Shown: piece by piece, positions 42,710 through 51,435 of the stretch
Layout: every line of letters begins with the position of its first letter
Position numbering within the stretch: the stretch's first letter is position 1
Assembly: GCA_025965715.1 (NCBI GenBank)
Contig: JAOPWJ010000199.1
Span: forward strand, 1-51,435
DNA: 51,435 nt
Reading direction: 5' to 3'
Source of the DNA: Blastococcus sp.
GTDB taxonomy: Bacteria > Actinomycetota > Actinomycetes > Mycobacteriales > Geodermatophilaceae
Position numbers and translations under genes: made by a program
The notes under the pieces: model-generated
Database searches by the model: none
What the model saw: the letters and a program-made list of their open reading frames with translations, nothing else
What the model was told of the DNA's origin: nothing

Positions 42710-44134
42710 GTGACCACTGCGCCGCCCACCGCCGGAGCCGGGCCCGCCGTTCCGCCTGTCGACCGCGCCCTGCGCCGCGAACGCGTCGGCTGGTACTCCT
42801 ACGACTGGGCGATGTCGGTCTTCAACACCTCGGTGACGACCGTCTTCCTCGGGCCCTACCTCACCTCCGTCGCCGAGTCGGCCGCCGACGCCGACGGGCG
42901 CATCCACCCGCTCGGCATCGGCATGCCCGCCGGAAGCCTCTTCGGCTACGTGGTCTCGCTGTCGGTGGTGCTGCAGGTGCTGGTCCTGCCGCTCACCGGC
43001 GCGTTCGCCGACCGTAGCGGCGCCAAGCGGCAGCTGCTGGCCGGCTTCGCCACCCTGGGGTCCCTCTGCACGATGGCGATGTTCTTCGTCGCCGGCGAGC
43101 GCTACGCGCTCGGCGCCCTGCTGTTCATCGTGGCCAACATCTGCTTCGGCGCGGCCACTGTCGTCTACTACTCGTGGTTGCCGGACCTCGCCTCGCCGGA
43201 CGAGCGGGACGCCGTCTCCAGCCGGGGATGGGCGATCGGCTACATCGGCGGGGCCCTGCTCCTCGCCGCGAACCTGGCGTTGTTCACCCAGTACGAGAGC
43301 CTCGGACTCACCGAGGGCGAGGCCGTGCGGATCTGCCTGGCCTCGGCGGGCATCTGGTGGGCCGGCTTCACCGTCGTCAGCGTCAGCCTGCTGCGCAACC
43401 GCCGCCCGCAGCACCTCGATGACGGCGGAAGTCTGAACGGCGGAGGATTCGACGGCGGGGGTCTCAACGGCGGAAGGCGGGCGGGAGGCTTCGCGGGTGG
43501 ATTCCGGCAGCTGTTCGCGACGTTGCGGGACATGCGCCGGTTCCCCCTCACCCTGTGGTTCCTCGGCGCCTACCTGCTCTACAACGACGGTGTCCAGACC
43601 GTCATCGCCGTCTCCGCACAGTTCGGCGCCGAGGAGCTCGACCTCAGCCAGACCACGCTGGTGTCGGCGATCCTGTTGGTGCAGGTCGTCGCCTTCTTCG
43701 GTGCGCTGGCGCTCGGGCGGATCGCCGCCGCGATCGGAGCCAAGCGCACCATTCTCTGGGCGCTGGTCGGCTGGACCGGCGTCCTCATCGCCGCCTACTT
43801 CCTCCAGGCCGGGGCGGTCGTGCAGTTCTACGGACTGGCGTCGCTGATCGGGTTCATCCAGGGCGGCACCCAGGCGCTGTCCCGATCCCTGTTCAGCCAG
43901 CTGATCCCGCCGGGCCGTGAGGCCGAGTATTTCGGCTTCTACGAGATCAGCGACCGCGGCACCAGCTGGCTCGGCCCGTTCCTGTTCGCCCTGACCTACC
44001 AGCTCACCGAGTCCTACCGCTACGCGATCTTCAGCCTCGTGTTCTTCTTCGTCGCCGGCGGCATCGCGCTGGCCCGGTTGAATCTGCGCCGGGCGATCGT
44101 GGCGGCGGGCAACACTCCCCCGGAACGGCTGTGA
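42710..44134 (+). CDS. MFS transporter, UMF1/Atg22-like
   Basis: VGWYSYDWAMSVFNTSVTTVFLGPYL...QGGTQALSRSLFSQLIPPGREAEYFGFYEISDRGTSWLGPFLF. Confidence 0.92.
   Translation: MTTAPPTAGAGPAVPPVDRALRRERVGWYSYDWAMSVFNTSVTTVFLGPYLTSVAESAADADGRIHPLGIGMPAGSLFGYVVSLSVVLQVLVLPLTGAFADRSGAKRQLLAGFATLGSLCTMAMFFVAGERYALGALLFIVANICFGAATVVYYSWLPDLASPDERDAVSSRGWAIGYIGGALLLAANLALFTQYESLGLTEGEAVRICLASAGIWWAGFTVVSVSLLRNRRPQHLDDGGSLNGGGFDGGGLNGGRRAGGFAGGFRQLFATLRDMRRFPLTLWFLGAYLLYNDGVQTVIAVSAQFGAEELDLSQTTLVSAILLVQVVAFFGALALGRIAAAIGAKRTILWALVGWTGVLIAAYFLQAGAVVQFYGLASLIGFIQGGTQALSRSLFSQLIPPGREAEYFGFYEISDRGTSWLGPFLFALTYQLTESYRYAIFSLVFFFVAGGIALARLNLRRAIVAAGNTPPERL
43421..43500 (+). repeat. Short pentapeptide-like repeat in the MFS central loop
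   Basis: Encodes GGSLN-GGGFD-GGGLN-GGRRAGG; 15-bp periodicity. Confidence 0.6.
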
Positions 44135-44877
44135 CGCGGGTCGATCCCGAGCGGTCGTCGCCGCGCGCCGTGGTGGCCCCGTCGGTTCCGGCGTCCGGCG
44201 ACCGACGCCGCCATCCTGCCCCGGCCCACCTGACGTTCTTCCACGGACCCATGGACTGCGGGAAGTCGACCCTGGCGCTGCAGTTCGACCACAACCAGCA
44301 CCGGCAGGGCCGCCACGGCCTCCTGCTCACCCAGGGCGACCGTTCGGCGGCCCCGCAGATCACCTCCCGCGTCGGACTCAGCCGCCCGGCGATCGAGATC
44401 GAGGCGGGCACCGACCTGCGGCTGCTGGTGCGAGACCGCTGGGCCGAGGGGCAGCGCGTCGACTACCTGATCGTCGACGAGGCCCAGTTCCTCGCCCCTG
44501 GTCAGGTCGACCAGCTGGCCGAGCTGGTCGACGAGTCCCACGTCGACGTCTACGCCTTCGGGCTGACGACGGACTTCCGGGCACGCCTGTTCCCGGGCAC
44601 GCGGCGGCTGCTGGAGGTCTCCGACGTCGTCCAGCGCATCCAGGTCGAGGTGCTGTGCTGGTGCGGCCTTCCCGGGCTGCTCAACGCCCGGGTGGTCGAG
44701 GGGGTGATGGTGCGGTCGGGCGCGACCGTGGCGGTGGCCGACACCGCCCCGCTCGAGCGGCCCGGAACAGCCGGCCCCTCCCCCGTCGTCCGCTACCAGG
44801 TGCTCTGCCGGCGGCACTACGTGCGGGGCGTGCTCGGACCCGCCGGCGCCCGGCCGGGTCCGCCGGGCTTCCCCTGA
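44131..44877 (+). CDS. tdk: Thymidine kinase
   Basis: LTFFHGPMDCGKSTLALQFDHNQ (P-loop), DYLIVDEAQFLAPGQVDQLAELVDE, Cys cluster LCWCGLPG...VLCRRHY. Confidence 0.93.
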   Translation: MTRVDPERSSPRAVVAPSVPASGDRRRHPAPAHLTFFHGPMDCGKSTLALQFDHNQHRQGRHGLLLTQGDRSAAPQITSRVGLSRPAIEIEAGTDLRLLVRDRWAEGQRVDYLIVDEAQFLAPGQVDQLAELVDESHVDVYAFGLTTDFRARLFPGTRRLLEVSDVVQRIQVEVLCWCGLPGLLNARVVEGVMVRSGATVAVADTAPLERPGTAGPSPVVRYQVLCRRHYVRGVLGPAGARPGPPGFP

Positions 44878-44963
44878 CGGCTCGCCGCCGGCTGCAGTCA
44901 CCCGTCCGAGGGGCGCTGAGCCTGCCCATTCCCCCCCATGCGATGATGGGGGACCGAATTAGC

Positions 44964-44989
44964 GGAATCTCTCCGCCATTTCTGTCGTT
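44964..44989 (+). promoter_or_regulatory. SigmaR-type promoter upstream of rbpA
   Basis: GGAAT (44964-44968) - 18 nt - GTT (44987-44989), matching the Streptomyces sigmaR consensus GGAAT-N18/19-GTT. Confidence 0.6.
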
Positions 44990-45077
44990 AATCTAAATGA
45001 CTCCCCGGTCCGTGGGTACATCCCCGCTCGCCGGACGTCGAGTCCCGACCGACATCTAGACGAGAGGACGGTGGGCC

Positions 45078-45422
45078 ATGGGCGAGCGATCCCTGCGCGG
45101 CAGCCGACTGGGTAGCGTCAGCTACGAGACCGAGCGGAACACGTCGCCGATCGACCGGCAGTACGCCGAGTACCGGTGCGCCTCCGGCCATCTGTTCACG
45201 GTGCCCTTCGCCGACGACGCCGAGCTTCCCGACACCTGGGAGTGCAAGTTCGACGGCTCCGCGGCCAAGCTGGTGGGCGGCGCCGAGCCGGCCCCAAAGA
45301 AGGTCAAGCCGCCGCGCACCCACTGGGACATGCTGTTGGAGCGTCGTTCCGTCGAGGACCTCGAAGAGGTCCTCGCCGAGCGCCTCGAGGTGCTCCGCGG
45401 CCGGCGTACCCGCGCCAGCTGA
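45078..45422 (+). CDS. rbpA: RNA polymerase-binding protein RbpA
   Basis: MGERSLRGSRLGSVSYETERNTSPIDRQYAEYRCASGHLFTVPFADDAELPDTWECKFDGSAAKLV. Confidence 0.97.
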   Translation: MGERSLRGSRLGSVSYETERNTSPIDRQYAEYRCASGHLFTVPFADDAELPDTWECKFDGSAAKLVGGAEPAPKKVKPPRTHWDMLLERRSVEDLEEVLAERLEVLRGRRTRAS

Positions 45423-45492
45423 CACAGGCCCCCTCTGCACCCCGCCCCTCGGCCGCCTCGGGTGCGGACCTGCAGGGGGGCCGATAGCTCGA

Positions 45493-45522
45493 ACGGCCCC
45501 GGTGGTTCGCCACCGGGGCCGT
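45493..45522. terminator. Terminator hairpin with TTCG tetraloop between convergent rbpA and fxsA
   Basis: ACGGCCCCGGTGG - ttcg - CCACCGGGGCCGT, 13-bp perfect stem. Confidence 0.8.
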
Positions 45523-45563
45523 CCTGCGTTCTCAGGGGCCGGGGACGTCAGGGACCGGGGACA

Positions 45564-46055
45564 TCACGGACGGGGATCGGCGTCCCGGACGACTTCTCCT
45601 TCGATGACGAGCGGCGCATCCGGGCGGGCCGCCCCGCCCACGGGCGCTGTCCGGTCACTGCGGACGTGCACCGGCCCCCGGAGGCCCCCGGGCAGCCGCG
45701 ACAGCGCCATTCGGGCCAGCAGGGCCCGCGCCGGCCGCCGCGTCACCGGCAGCAGGAACAGCAGCCCCACCAGGTCGCTGAGGAAGCCCGGCAACACCAT
45801 GAGCAGCCCGCCGACGGCGACCAGCCCGGCGTCCCCGAGGTCCCGTCCGGCCGGCTGACGGGACCGGGCGCGCTCGCGGAGGTCCGCCAGGGCGCGCGTG
45901 CCCTGCCGGGCGAGCAGCACCCAGCCGAGCGCCCCGGTCAGCAACGTCGCCAGGATCGTCCAGCCCACGCCGATCCAGGCGGCCACGAGCAGGAAGACGA
46001 CCAGCTCGGCCAGGGCTACCAGCCCCACCACCAGCCGCAATCGCTGAACCACCAC
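45564..46055 (-). CDS. fxsA: FxsA family membrane protein
   Basis: ELVVFLLVAAWIGVGWTILATLLTGALGWVLLARQG...VAVGGLLMVLPGFLSDLVGLLFLLPVTR. Confidence 0.9.
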   Translation of the reverse strand: MVVQRLRLVVGLVALAELVVFLLVAAWIGVGWTILATLLTGALGWVLLARQGTRALADLRERARSRQPAGRDLGDAGLVAVGGLLMVLPGFLSDLVGLLFLLPVTRRPARALLARMALSRLPGGLRGPVHVRSDRTAPVGGAARPDAPLVIEGEVVRDADPRP

Positions 46056-46099
46056 GTCGACGCCTCTCCTGTTCCGCCCGGGGGCGGTGGGCGGCCCGA

Positions 46100-46888
46100 C
46101 TACCGGGTCGCGCTCGACCACCCGCCGTCGCGGGGTCGTTCCGGCACGGGGCGGCGGACCCGGCCCGGCAGCCAGTCGGCCAGCCGGTCCTGCAGGCCCC
46201 ACACGGTGACCCGTACCAACGCTTCCCTAACGATCGAGCGGCTCATCTTGCTCCTGCCGAACGCACGCTCGGTGAACGTGATGGGCACCTCCGTGACCCG
46301 GGCTCCGGCCCGCACAGCTCGCCAGGCCCAGTCGACCTGGAAGCAGTAGCCCTCACTGGCGACGTCGTCGAACGGCAACCGGTCGATCAGCTCGCCGCGG
46401 GCGGCCCGGTAGCCGCCCGTGGCGTCGTTGAGCGGCAGGCGGAGCGCCCAGCGGGTGTAGGCGTTGCCGGCCCGGGAGAGCAGCAGACGGTGCGCCGGCC
46501 AGTCGGCCACCGATCCGCCGGGCACGTAGCGAGAGCCCAGGACCAGGTCGGCGTCGGCCAGCGCCGCCAGCAGCCGCGGAAGCTGCTCGGGTGCATGTGA
46601 GCCGTCGGCGTCCATCTCGACGACCACGTCGTAGCCGTGCCCCCTTGCCCAGCGGAACCCGGCGACGTAGGCCGGGCCGAGGCCGGCCTTGGTGGCGCGG
46701 TGCAGCACGTGCAGCCGGGGGTCGGCCACGGCCAGCTTCTCGGCGAGCTGCCCCGTGCCGTCGGGGGATCCGTCGTCGACCACCAGCGCGTGGGCGGTGG
46801 GCACGCTGGCCCGCAGCCGGTCGAGGATGGCCTCGAGGTTCTCCGCCTCGTTGTAGGTGGGCACGATCACCAGGACGCGTCCACTCAC
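46100..46888 (-). CDS. ppm1: Polyprenol monophosphomannose synthase
   Basis: VLVIVPTYNEAENLEAILDRL...ALVVDDGSPDGTGQLAEKL...VVEMDADGSHAPEQLPRLL. Confidence 0.93.
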   Translation of the reverse strand: MSGRVLVIVPTYNEAENLEAILDRLRASVPTAHALVVDDGSPDGTGQLAEKLAVADPRLHVLHRATKAGLGPAYVAGFRWARGHGYDVVVEMDADGSHAPEQLPRLLAALADADLVLGSRYVPGGSVADWPAHRLLLSRAGNAYTRWALRLPLNDATGGYRAARGELIDRLPFDDVASEGYCFQVDWAWRAVRAGARVTEVPITFTERAFGRSKMSRSIVREALVRVTVWGLQDRLADWLPGRVRRPVPERPRDGGWSSATR

Positions 46889-48711
46889 CGGGCCGCCCTC
46901 CGGGGCCGCAGACGCCGTACGAGGCGTGGCCGGAGCGCGGCACCCAGGGCGGCCAGCGCGAGGGCCGTGAGCGCCCACTCCGGGCCGGCGCCGAGCCGGG
47001 TGGCGATCGTGGTGGAGCTCCGCTGGGCGATCTGCTCGACGAACGTCGCCGGCGTGAAGAGCTCGGAGGAACGGATGACGGAACCGTCCGGCGCCACGAT
47101 CGCCGAGATGCCGCTGGTCGCGGCGATGACCACGGTGCGCCCGTGTTCCACCGCGCGCAGCCGGCTCATCGCCAGCTGCTGCGCGCTCTCGTCGGTGAAG
47201 CCGAACGTGGCGTTGTTGGTCTGGACGACGAGCATGCCGGCGCCGCGGTCGGCCACGTCGTCGACCAGGCCGTCGTAGACCACCTCGAAGCAGATCAGGT
47301 CACCGACCCGGGCGCCGCCGATGTCGAGGACGCCGACCTCCTGTCCCGCCCGCTGGTCGTGCACCCGGTCGACCTGGTCGCTGAAGAACCGGAAGAAGCC
47401 GCGCGCCGGCACGTACTCGGCCAGCGGAACCGGATGCCGCTTGACGTAGGTGTCCCCCGGGCCGCTGTCGGGGTCCCAGACGATCGCGGTGTTGCTGATG
47501 AACCGCCCCGGCCCCTCCACGATCGCGCCCACGAGGATCGGCACGCCGATCGCCTGCGCGGCGCGGTCGATCTGCCGGCCGGCGTCCTCGTTGAGGTAGG
47601 GGTCGATGTCGGAGCTGTTCTCCGGCCAGATCACGACGTCGGGCTGAGGCTCCTCCCCTGCCGCGACCGCCTGGGCGAGTTCCCGCGTCTGCCGCACGTG
47701 GTTGTCGAGGACGGCGCGGCGCTGGGCGTTGAAGTCCAGGCCCGCCCGCGGAACGTTGCCCTGGATCACCGCCACGGTCGTCGTCGGTCCGCCTTCGGTC
47801 AGGGACCTCCCGGCCAGGGGCAACCCGGCCAGGCCGCCCGTCGACGGCACCGCGAGGACGGCGGCGACCGCGAGTGCCGCCGTCCGCAGCGCCGGGCCCG
47901 ACTCGCCCGGGGCTGCGGAGGAGCTGCGCCATGCCCGGGCCAGCGCCGGTATCGCCGCCGCGAGGAGCGCACCGGCGAGCGCGACCGCGAAACTGACCAG
48001 CGGCACCCCGCCGTAGGCGGCCAACGACAGCAGGGGCCCCTCGGTCTGGCTGAAGCCCAATCGTCCCCATGGGAACCCGCCCAGGACGAACCGGCCGCGG
48101 AGCGCCTCGTCGGCGACCCACAGCGCCGCCGTCCACAGTGGCCACAGCCGCAGCCGTGAGGTGACCGCCGCCGCCCCGCCGAGCAGTGCCAGATGCAGCG
48201 CCTCCCAGACCGCCAGGGCCAGCCACGGAAAGGCGCCCACGTAGACGCCGGTCCAGGAGAGCAGAGGCAGGAAGAACGCCAGCCCGAACACCAGCCCCAG
48301 CCACAGGCCGGAGCGGAACCGTTGCCGGTGGACGGCGAACGCGAGGGCGGCCGGTCCCAGCACGGCGAGCGCCGGCAGATCCGCACCCGGGAAGGCGAGC
48401 ACCAGGACGGCCCCACCGAGGGCAGCGAGCAGCGTCCTCCACGGCCACCGCCGGCCGCGGGGTGACGGCGCCGTGCCGGCTGCCGGATCGTCGGTCCGCG
48501 CAAGGGTGCCGATGGCCGCGCCACCTGCTGCTGGCCGCACGCACTGCCTCCCGGAAACCCGCCGTCCCGAGGCCGTGGGGCAGGAGCCCTCTGCCGGGAT
48601 GCCTCCCCGAACCGGTCGGGACGGGGTCCGGACCGCCGCGTCCTGGTGGCGGTCCTGACCCAGCATCCCATCCCGGGCCCCGTCCCGGTTGGGCGTCCTG
48701 CAGGCTCCCAC
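46885..48711 (-). CDS. lnt: Apolipoprotein N-acyltransferase
   Basis: TTTVAVIQGNVPRAGLDFNAQR...VIWPENSSDIDP...YVKRHPVPLAEYVPARGFFRF...GDLICFEVVYDGLV (Glu-Lys-Cys nitrilase-like); start codon uncertain. Confidence 0.92.
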   Translation of the reverse strand: MGACRTPNRDGARDGMLGQDRHQDAAVRTPSRPVRGGIPAEGSCPTASGRRVSGRQCVRPAAGGAAIGTLARTDDPAAGTAPSPRGRRWPWRTLLAALGGAVLVLAFPGADLPALAVLGPAALAFAVHRQRFRSGLWLGLVFGLAFFLPLLSWTGVYVGAFPWLALAVWEALHLALLGGAAAVTSRLRLWPLWTAALWVADEALRGRFVLGGFPWGRLGFSQTEGPLLSLAAYGGVPLVSFAVALAGALLAAAIPALARAWRSSSAAPGESGPALRTAALAVAAVLAVPSTGGLAGLPLAGRSLTEGGPTTTVAVIQGNVPRAGLDFNAQRRAVLDNHVRQTRELAQAVAAGEEPQPDVVIWPENSSDIDPYLNEDAGRQIDRAAQAIGVPILVGAIVEGPGRFISNTAIVWDPDSGPGDTYVKRHPVPLAEYVPARGFFRFFSDQVDRVHDQRAGQEVGVLDIGGARVGDLICFEVVYDGLVDDVADRGAGMLVVQTNNATFGFTDESAQQLAMSRLRAVEHGRTVVIAATSGISAIVAPDGSVIRSSELFTPATFVEQIAQRSSTTIATRLGAGPEWALTALALAALGAALRPRLVRRLRPRRAAR

Positions 48712-49062
48712 CGCGAGCGTAGGAGGGGTCGCAGGCAGGGTCCTTCCACGCGGGGTGGGGAGGACGGGGTTCCCTCACCATCCGGGTCAGCGCCGGCGGA
48801 TGCCCCGTTCGGCTGCCGCACCTTCGGGCCGGCCGGCCGGTCGCTGGCGGCGATCGGCTCGACCGTTGTCTGGTGATGCGGGTCCGAGCAGGCTCCGCCG
48901 GGTCGCCGGTCGAGCCCTCCGGGAAGCCGCCAGAGGATCCGGACGGCTCGATCCGGAGGAGCGCGTCTCGGTGCTCCCGGATGGAACGTGCTGGAACTGT
49001 AAGAACCGGTCCGACATTCGCCGCGACGTGCGAGGGACCTGAGCCGGACTGTGACCGGATCG

Positions 49063-49464
49063 TTACACAGGCGGGTCGGCCGCGGGGACGACGAGCGTGG
49101 CGACGGCCTCGACCACCGTCTCCGGCGTCTCCAGGACCCGGGCCGCGGACGCCCCGCGCTCGGGCTCGGCGCGGGCCATCACGCGGGCCGAGCAGCGCAG
49201 CTCGCGGCTGCGCCGGCCGATCCGGACCACCTCGGCGGTCACCTCCAGGATGTCCCCAGCGCGGACCGGACCCAGGAACCGGACCTCGGAGTAGCCGGCC
49301 AGCAGCCCCTCGTCGCCGTCCATCCGGATGGCCACCTCGGTTGCGACGTCGCCGAACAGCCCGAGGGTGTACGCACCGTCGACGAGCGAGCCGCCGTAGT
49401 GCGCGTGGGCGTGCGGGACGTACCGGCGATGAGTCGCGGTCAGGCCGAGCCGGGGGTCGGTCAT
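49063..49464 (-). CDS. 3-aminobutyryl-CoA ammonia-lyase-like hotdog protein
   Basis: MTDPRLGLTATHRRYVPHAHAHYGGSLVDGAYTLGLFGDVATEVAIRMDGDEGLLAGYSEVRFLGPV; overlaps kamE by ATGA. Confidence 0.85.
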   Translation of the reverse strand: MTDPRLGLTATHRRYVPHAHAHYGGSLVDGAYTLGLFGDVATEVAIRMDGDEGLLAGYSEVRFLGPVRAGDILEVTAEVVRIGRRSRELRCSARVMARAEPERGASAARVLETPETVVEAVATLVVPAADPPV

Positions 49465-50207
49465 GAAGGCGCCTTCGACGGGGTCAGTGCGTGCACGAGG
49501 TAGCTGGCCACCTCGCCGGGCGTCGTCCCCCGGCCGAAGACCTTGTCGACGCCGAGCTCGGCGGCCATTCCGGGGTCGAACCGGGGACCGCCGACGACGA
49601 GCAGCGGTCGCGACTCCCCCATCGCCTCGCGGAAGGCGGCGGCCAGCTCCCGGGTGTTGCGCAGGTGCGCGTCCTTCTGGGTGACGACCTGGGAGACGAG
49701 GACGGCGTCGGCCCGGTCGGCCCGGGCGCGGGCGACCAGCTCGGGCACGGTGACCTGCGACCCCAGGTTGGTCACCGCCATCTCGCGGAGGTATTCCAGG
49801 CCCTTCTCCCCCGCGAAGCCCTTGACGTTGAGGATCGCGTCGATGCCGACGGTGTGCGCATCGGTGCCGATGCATGCGCCGAGGACGACGAGCTTCCGGC
49901 GCAGCCGGTCCCGGATCGCGGCGTTGATCTCCGACGACGTCAGGAGCGGGTACGCCCGCTCCTCCACCTGCACCGCGTCGAGGTCGACGAAATGCCGAAC
50001 GCTGCCGTAGACGACGAAGAACGTGAAGCCGCTACCGATGCCGTGGCTGTGCACCACCATCGCCGGCTCGATGCCCATCCTGCCGGCCAGCTGCAGCGCC
50101 GCCCCCTCGGCTCTCGCACCGGGCGGCACGGGCAGGGTGAACGACGTCTGCACCATGCCGTCGCCGGTCGTGTCGCCGTACGGCCGCACGATGGAGCCGT
50201 CAGGCAC
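49461..50207 (-). CDS. kamE: Lysine 5,6-aminomutase beta subunit (cobalamin-binding)
   Basis: GACIGTDAHTVGIDAILNVKGFAGEKGLEYLREM contains the DxHxxG cobalamin motif; VVGGPRFDPGMAAELGVDKVFGRGTTPGEVA. Confidence 0.93.
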   Translation of the reverse strand: MPDGSIVRPYGDTTGDGMVQTSFTLPVPPGARAEGAALQLAGRMGIEPAMVVHSHGIGSGFTFFVVYGSVRHFVDLDAVQVEERAYPLLTSSEINAAIRDRLRRKLVVLGACIGTDAHTVGIDAILNVKGFAGEKGLEYLREMAVTNLGSQVTVPELVARARADRADAVLVSQVVTQKDAHLRNTRELAAAFREAMGESRPLLVVGGPRFDPGMAAELGVDKVFGRGTTPGEVASYLVHALTPSKAPS

Positions 50208-51435
50208 GGGACACCTCCCGCTGCTGGAGCAGCTCCAGGGCCGGGTTGTAGGCGTCCCGGCCGAGTTCGACGACGCCGGCCAGGCCCTTGCCACCCTCTG
50301 GGGGGCGCTTGGTGATGCCGAACGTGCCGTCGGCGATCGCCTGGATCAGGCCCTCGGGGTGGTCGGCGATCCGGACCAGCAGGTCGACCGCCTCGGTGAG
50401 CACGGTGTGCGCGCGGCGGTCGATGAAGCCGCCCGGCGGGGGCGCGAAGTCCTCGGCGAGGTTGCCGGCGGCGTTCAGCACGTAGCGGACGTTGCGCAGC
50501 GCCAGGTCACGGTCGGACAGCCAGGGGGTGACGACGGCCTCGGTCATCATCCCCACCAGCAGGATTCCCTGGCCGGTCAGCGCCCCGGCGAGGTTGAAGA
50601 ACCCGTCGAGCAGGTAGCCGCGGAAGACGTCGCCGGTCATGTGCTTGGTGGGCGGCATCCACTTGAGCGGGGCTTCGGGGAAGAGGGTGCGGGCCAGCAG
50701 GGCGTGGGCGAGCTCCAGCCGGAAGGACTCCGGAACGTCGGGGTCGATCTCGAACGCGTGCCCCAGGCCGAGCTGCCAGTCCTCCAGGCCCGCCTCGTGC
50801 GCGAGGGTCTCGTTGAGCAGCTGGCTGACCGTGACGGTGTGCGCCTCGTCGACGGCGTCCGCGGTGGTGAGGTAGTTGTCCTCGCCGGTGTTGATGATGA
50901 TGCCGGCGCGGGCGTGCACCATCCGGCTGAACCGCTGGTCGACGAAGGTGCGCCGGGGGTTGATGTCGCGGAAGAGGATCCCGTACATCGCGTCGTTGAG
51001 CATCATGTCCAGCCGCTCCAGACCGGCCAGGACGGCGATCTCGGGCATGCAGAGGCCGCTCGCGTAGTTCGTGAGGCGCACGTAACGCCCCAGCTCCGCG
51101 CTGACCTCGTCCAGGGCCGCCCGCATCAGCCGGAAGTTCTCCTGGGTGGCGTAGGTGCCTGCGTAGCCGGTGCGGGTCGCGCCCTCGGGCACGTAGTCGA
51201 GCAGCGACTGGCCGGTGGACCGGATGACTGCGATGACGTCGGCACCGGCCCGTGCCGCCGCCTGGGCCTGCGGGATGTCCTCGTAGATGTCGCCGGTCGC
51301 GACGATGAGGTAGATCCACGGACGACGCGGTGGGTTCCCGTGCAGCGCCACGAGTTCCTCCCGCCGGCGGCGGTTCGCGTCGATCCGCGCGATGCCGCCC
51401 GCGGCCGCAACCCGGGCGGCCTCGCGGGCGCGCTC
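50200..51435 (-). CDS. kamD: Lysine 5,6-aminomutase alpha subunit (N-terminus outside the window)
   Basis: YLIVATGDIYEDIPQAQAAARAGADVIAVIRSTGQSLLDYVPEGATRTGYAGTYATQENFRLMRAALDEVS...KWMPPTKHMTGDVFRGY. Confidence 0.95.
   Translation of the reverse strand, partial: ERAREAARVAAAGGIARIDANRRRREELVALHGNPPRRPWIYLIVATGDIYEDIPQAQAAARAGADVIAVIRSTGQSLLDYVPEGATRTGYAGTYATQENFRLMRAALDEVSAELGRYVRLTNYASGLCMPEIAVLAGLERLDMMLNDAMYGILFRDINPRRTFVDQRFSRMVHARAGIIINTGEDNYLTTADAVDEAHTVTVSQLLNETLAHEAGLEDWQLGLGHAFEIDPDVPESFRLELAHALLARTLFPEAPLKWMPPTKHMTGDVFRGYLLDGFFNLAGALTGQGILLVGMMTEAVVTPWLSDRDLALRNVRYVLNAAGNLAEDFAPPPGGFIDRRAHTVLTEAVDLLVRIADHPEGLIQAIADGTFGITKRPPEGGKGLAGVVELGRDAYNPALELLQQREVSRA

Noticed and set aside
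45537-45590. Short GGGGAC-rich tandem motifs downstream of fxsA
   Set aside because: Imperfect, only 2-3 units, and partly overlapping the fxsA 3' end; likely chance in GC-rich DNA.
45564-46055. FxsA protein as the missing precursor of the FxsB-like radical SAM
   Set aside because: Name coincidence: this is the membrane FxsA (phage-exclusion suppressor family), unrelated to FxSxx-COOH RiPP peptides.

Overview
High-GC actinobacterial chromosomal segment, probably Geodermatophilaceae-like (judged from protein style only; no search was run). Most of it is readable core and niche metabolism. (1) A dormancy/energy-stress-like block: P-type ATPase C-terminus, Acg-type nitroreductase, DevS/DosS-like kinase, FMN-binding split-barrel protein, PpsR-PpsA. 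(2) A YtfQRT/YjfF-like sugar ABC operon ending in a SIS isomerase. (3) EF-G2. (4) A block matching the M. tuberculosis Rv1822-Rv1832 order: pgsA-like, DUF881, sbp, DUF881, gcvH, garA, merR/ftsR, DUF151 nuclease, merR, gcvP. (5) coaA, GNAT, PEBP, HAD + GH65. (6) glpQ, UMF1 MFS, tdk, rbpA, fxsA, ppm, lnt. (7) Lysine 5,6-aminomutase genes. The standout is a compact, lower-GC cassette at about 28.6-32.7 kb: a trypsin-like protease, a 63-aa RiPP-precursor-like peptide ending ...VHLKGSTHLKSS (two HLK motifs), an FxsB-type radical SAM/SPASM maturase and an HExxH putative peptide hydroxylase. The last three are translationally coupled by GTGA overlaps, and the precursor has its own sigma70-like promoter. 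Also notable: an acyltransferase pseudogene that lost its catalytic core, a frameshifted VOC gene, twin GTCACAGTGAC palindromes in a 580-bp intergenic region, and a sigmaR-type GGAAT-N18-GTT promoter at rbpA.
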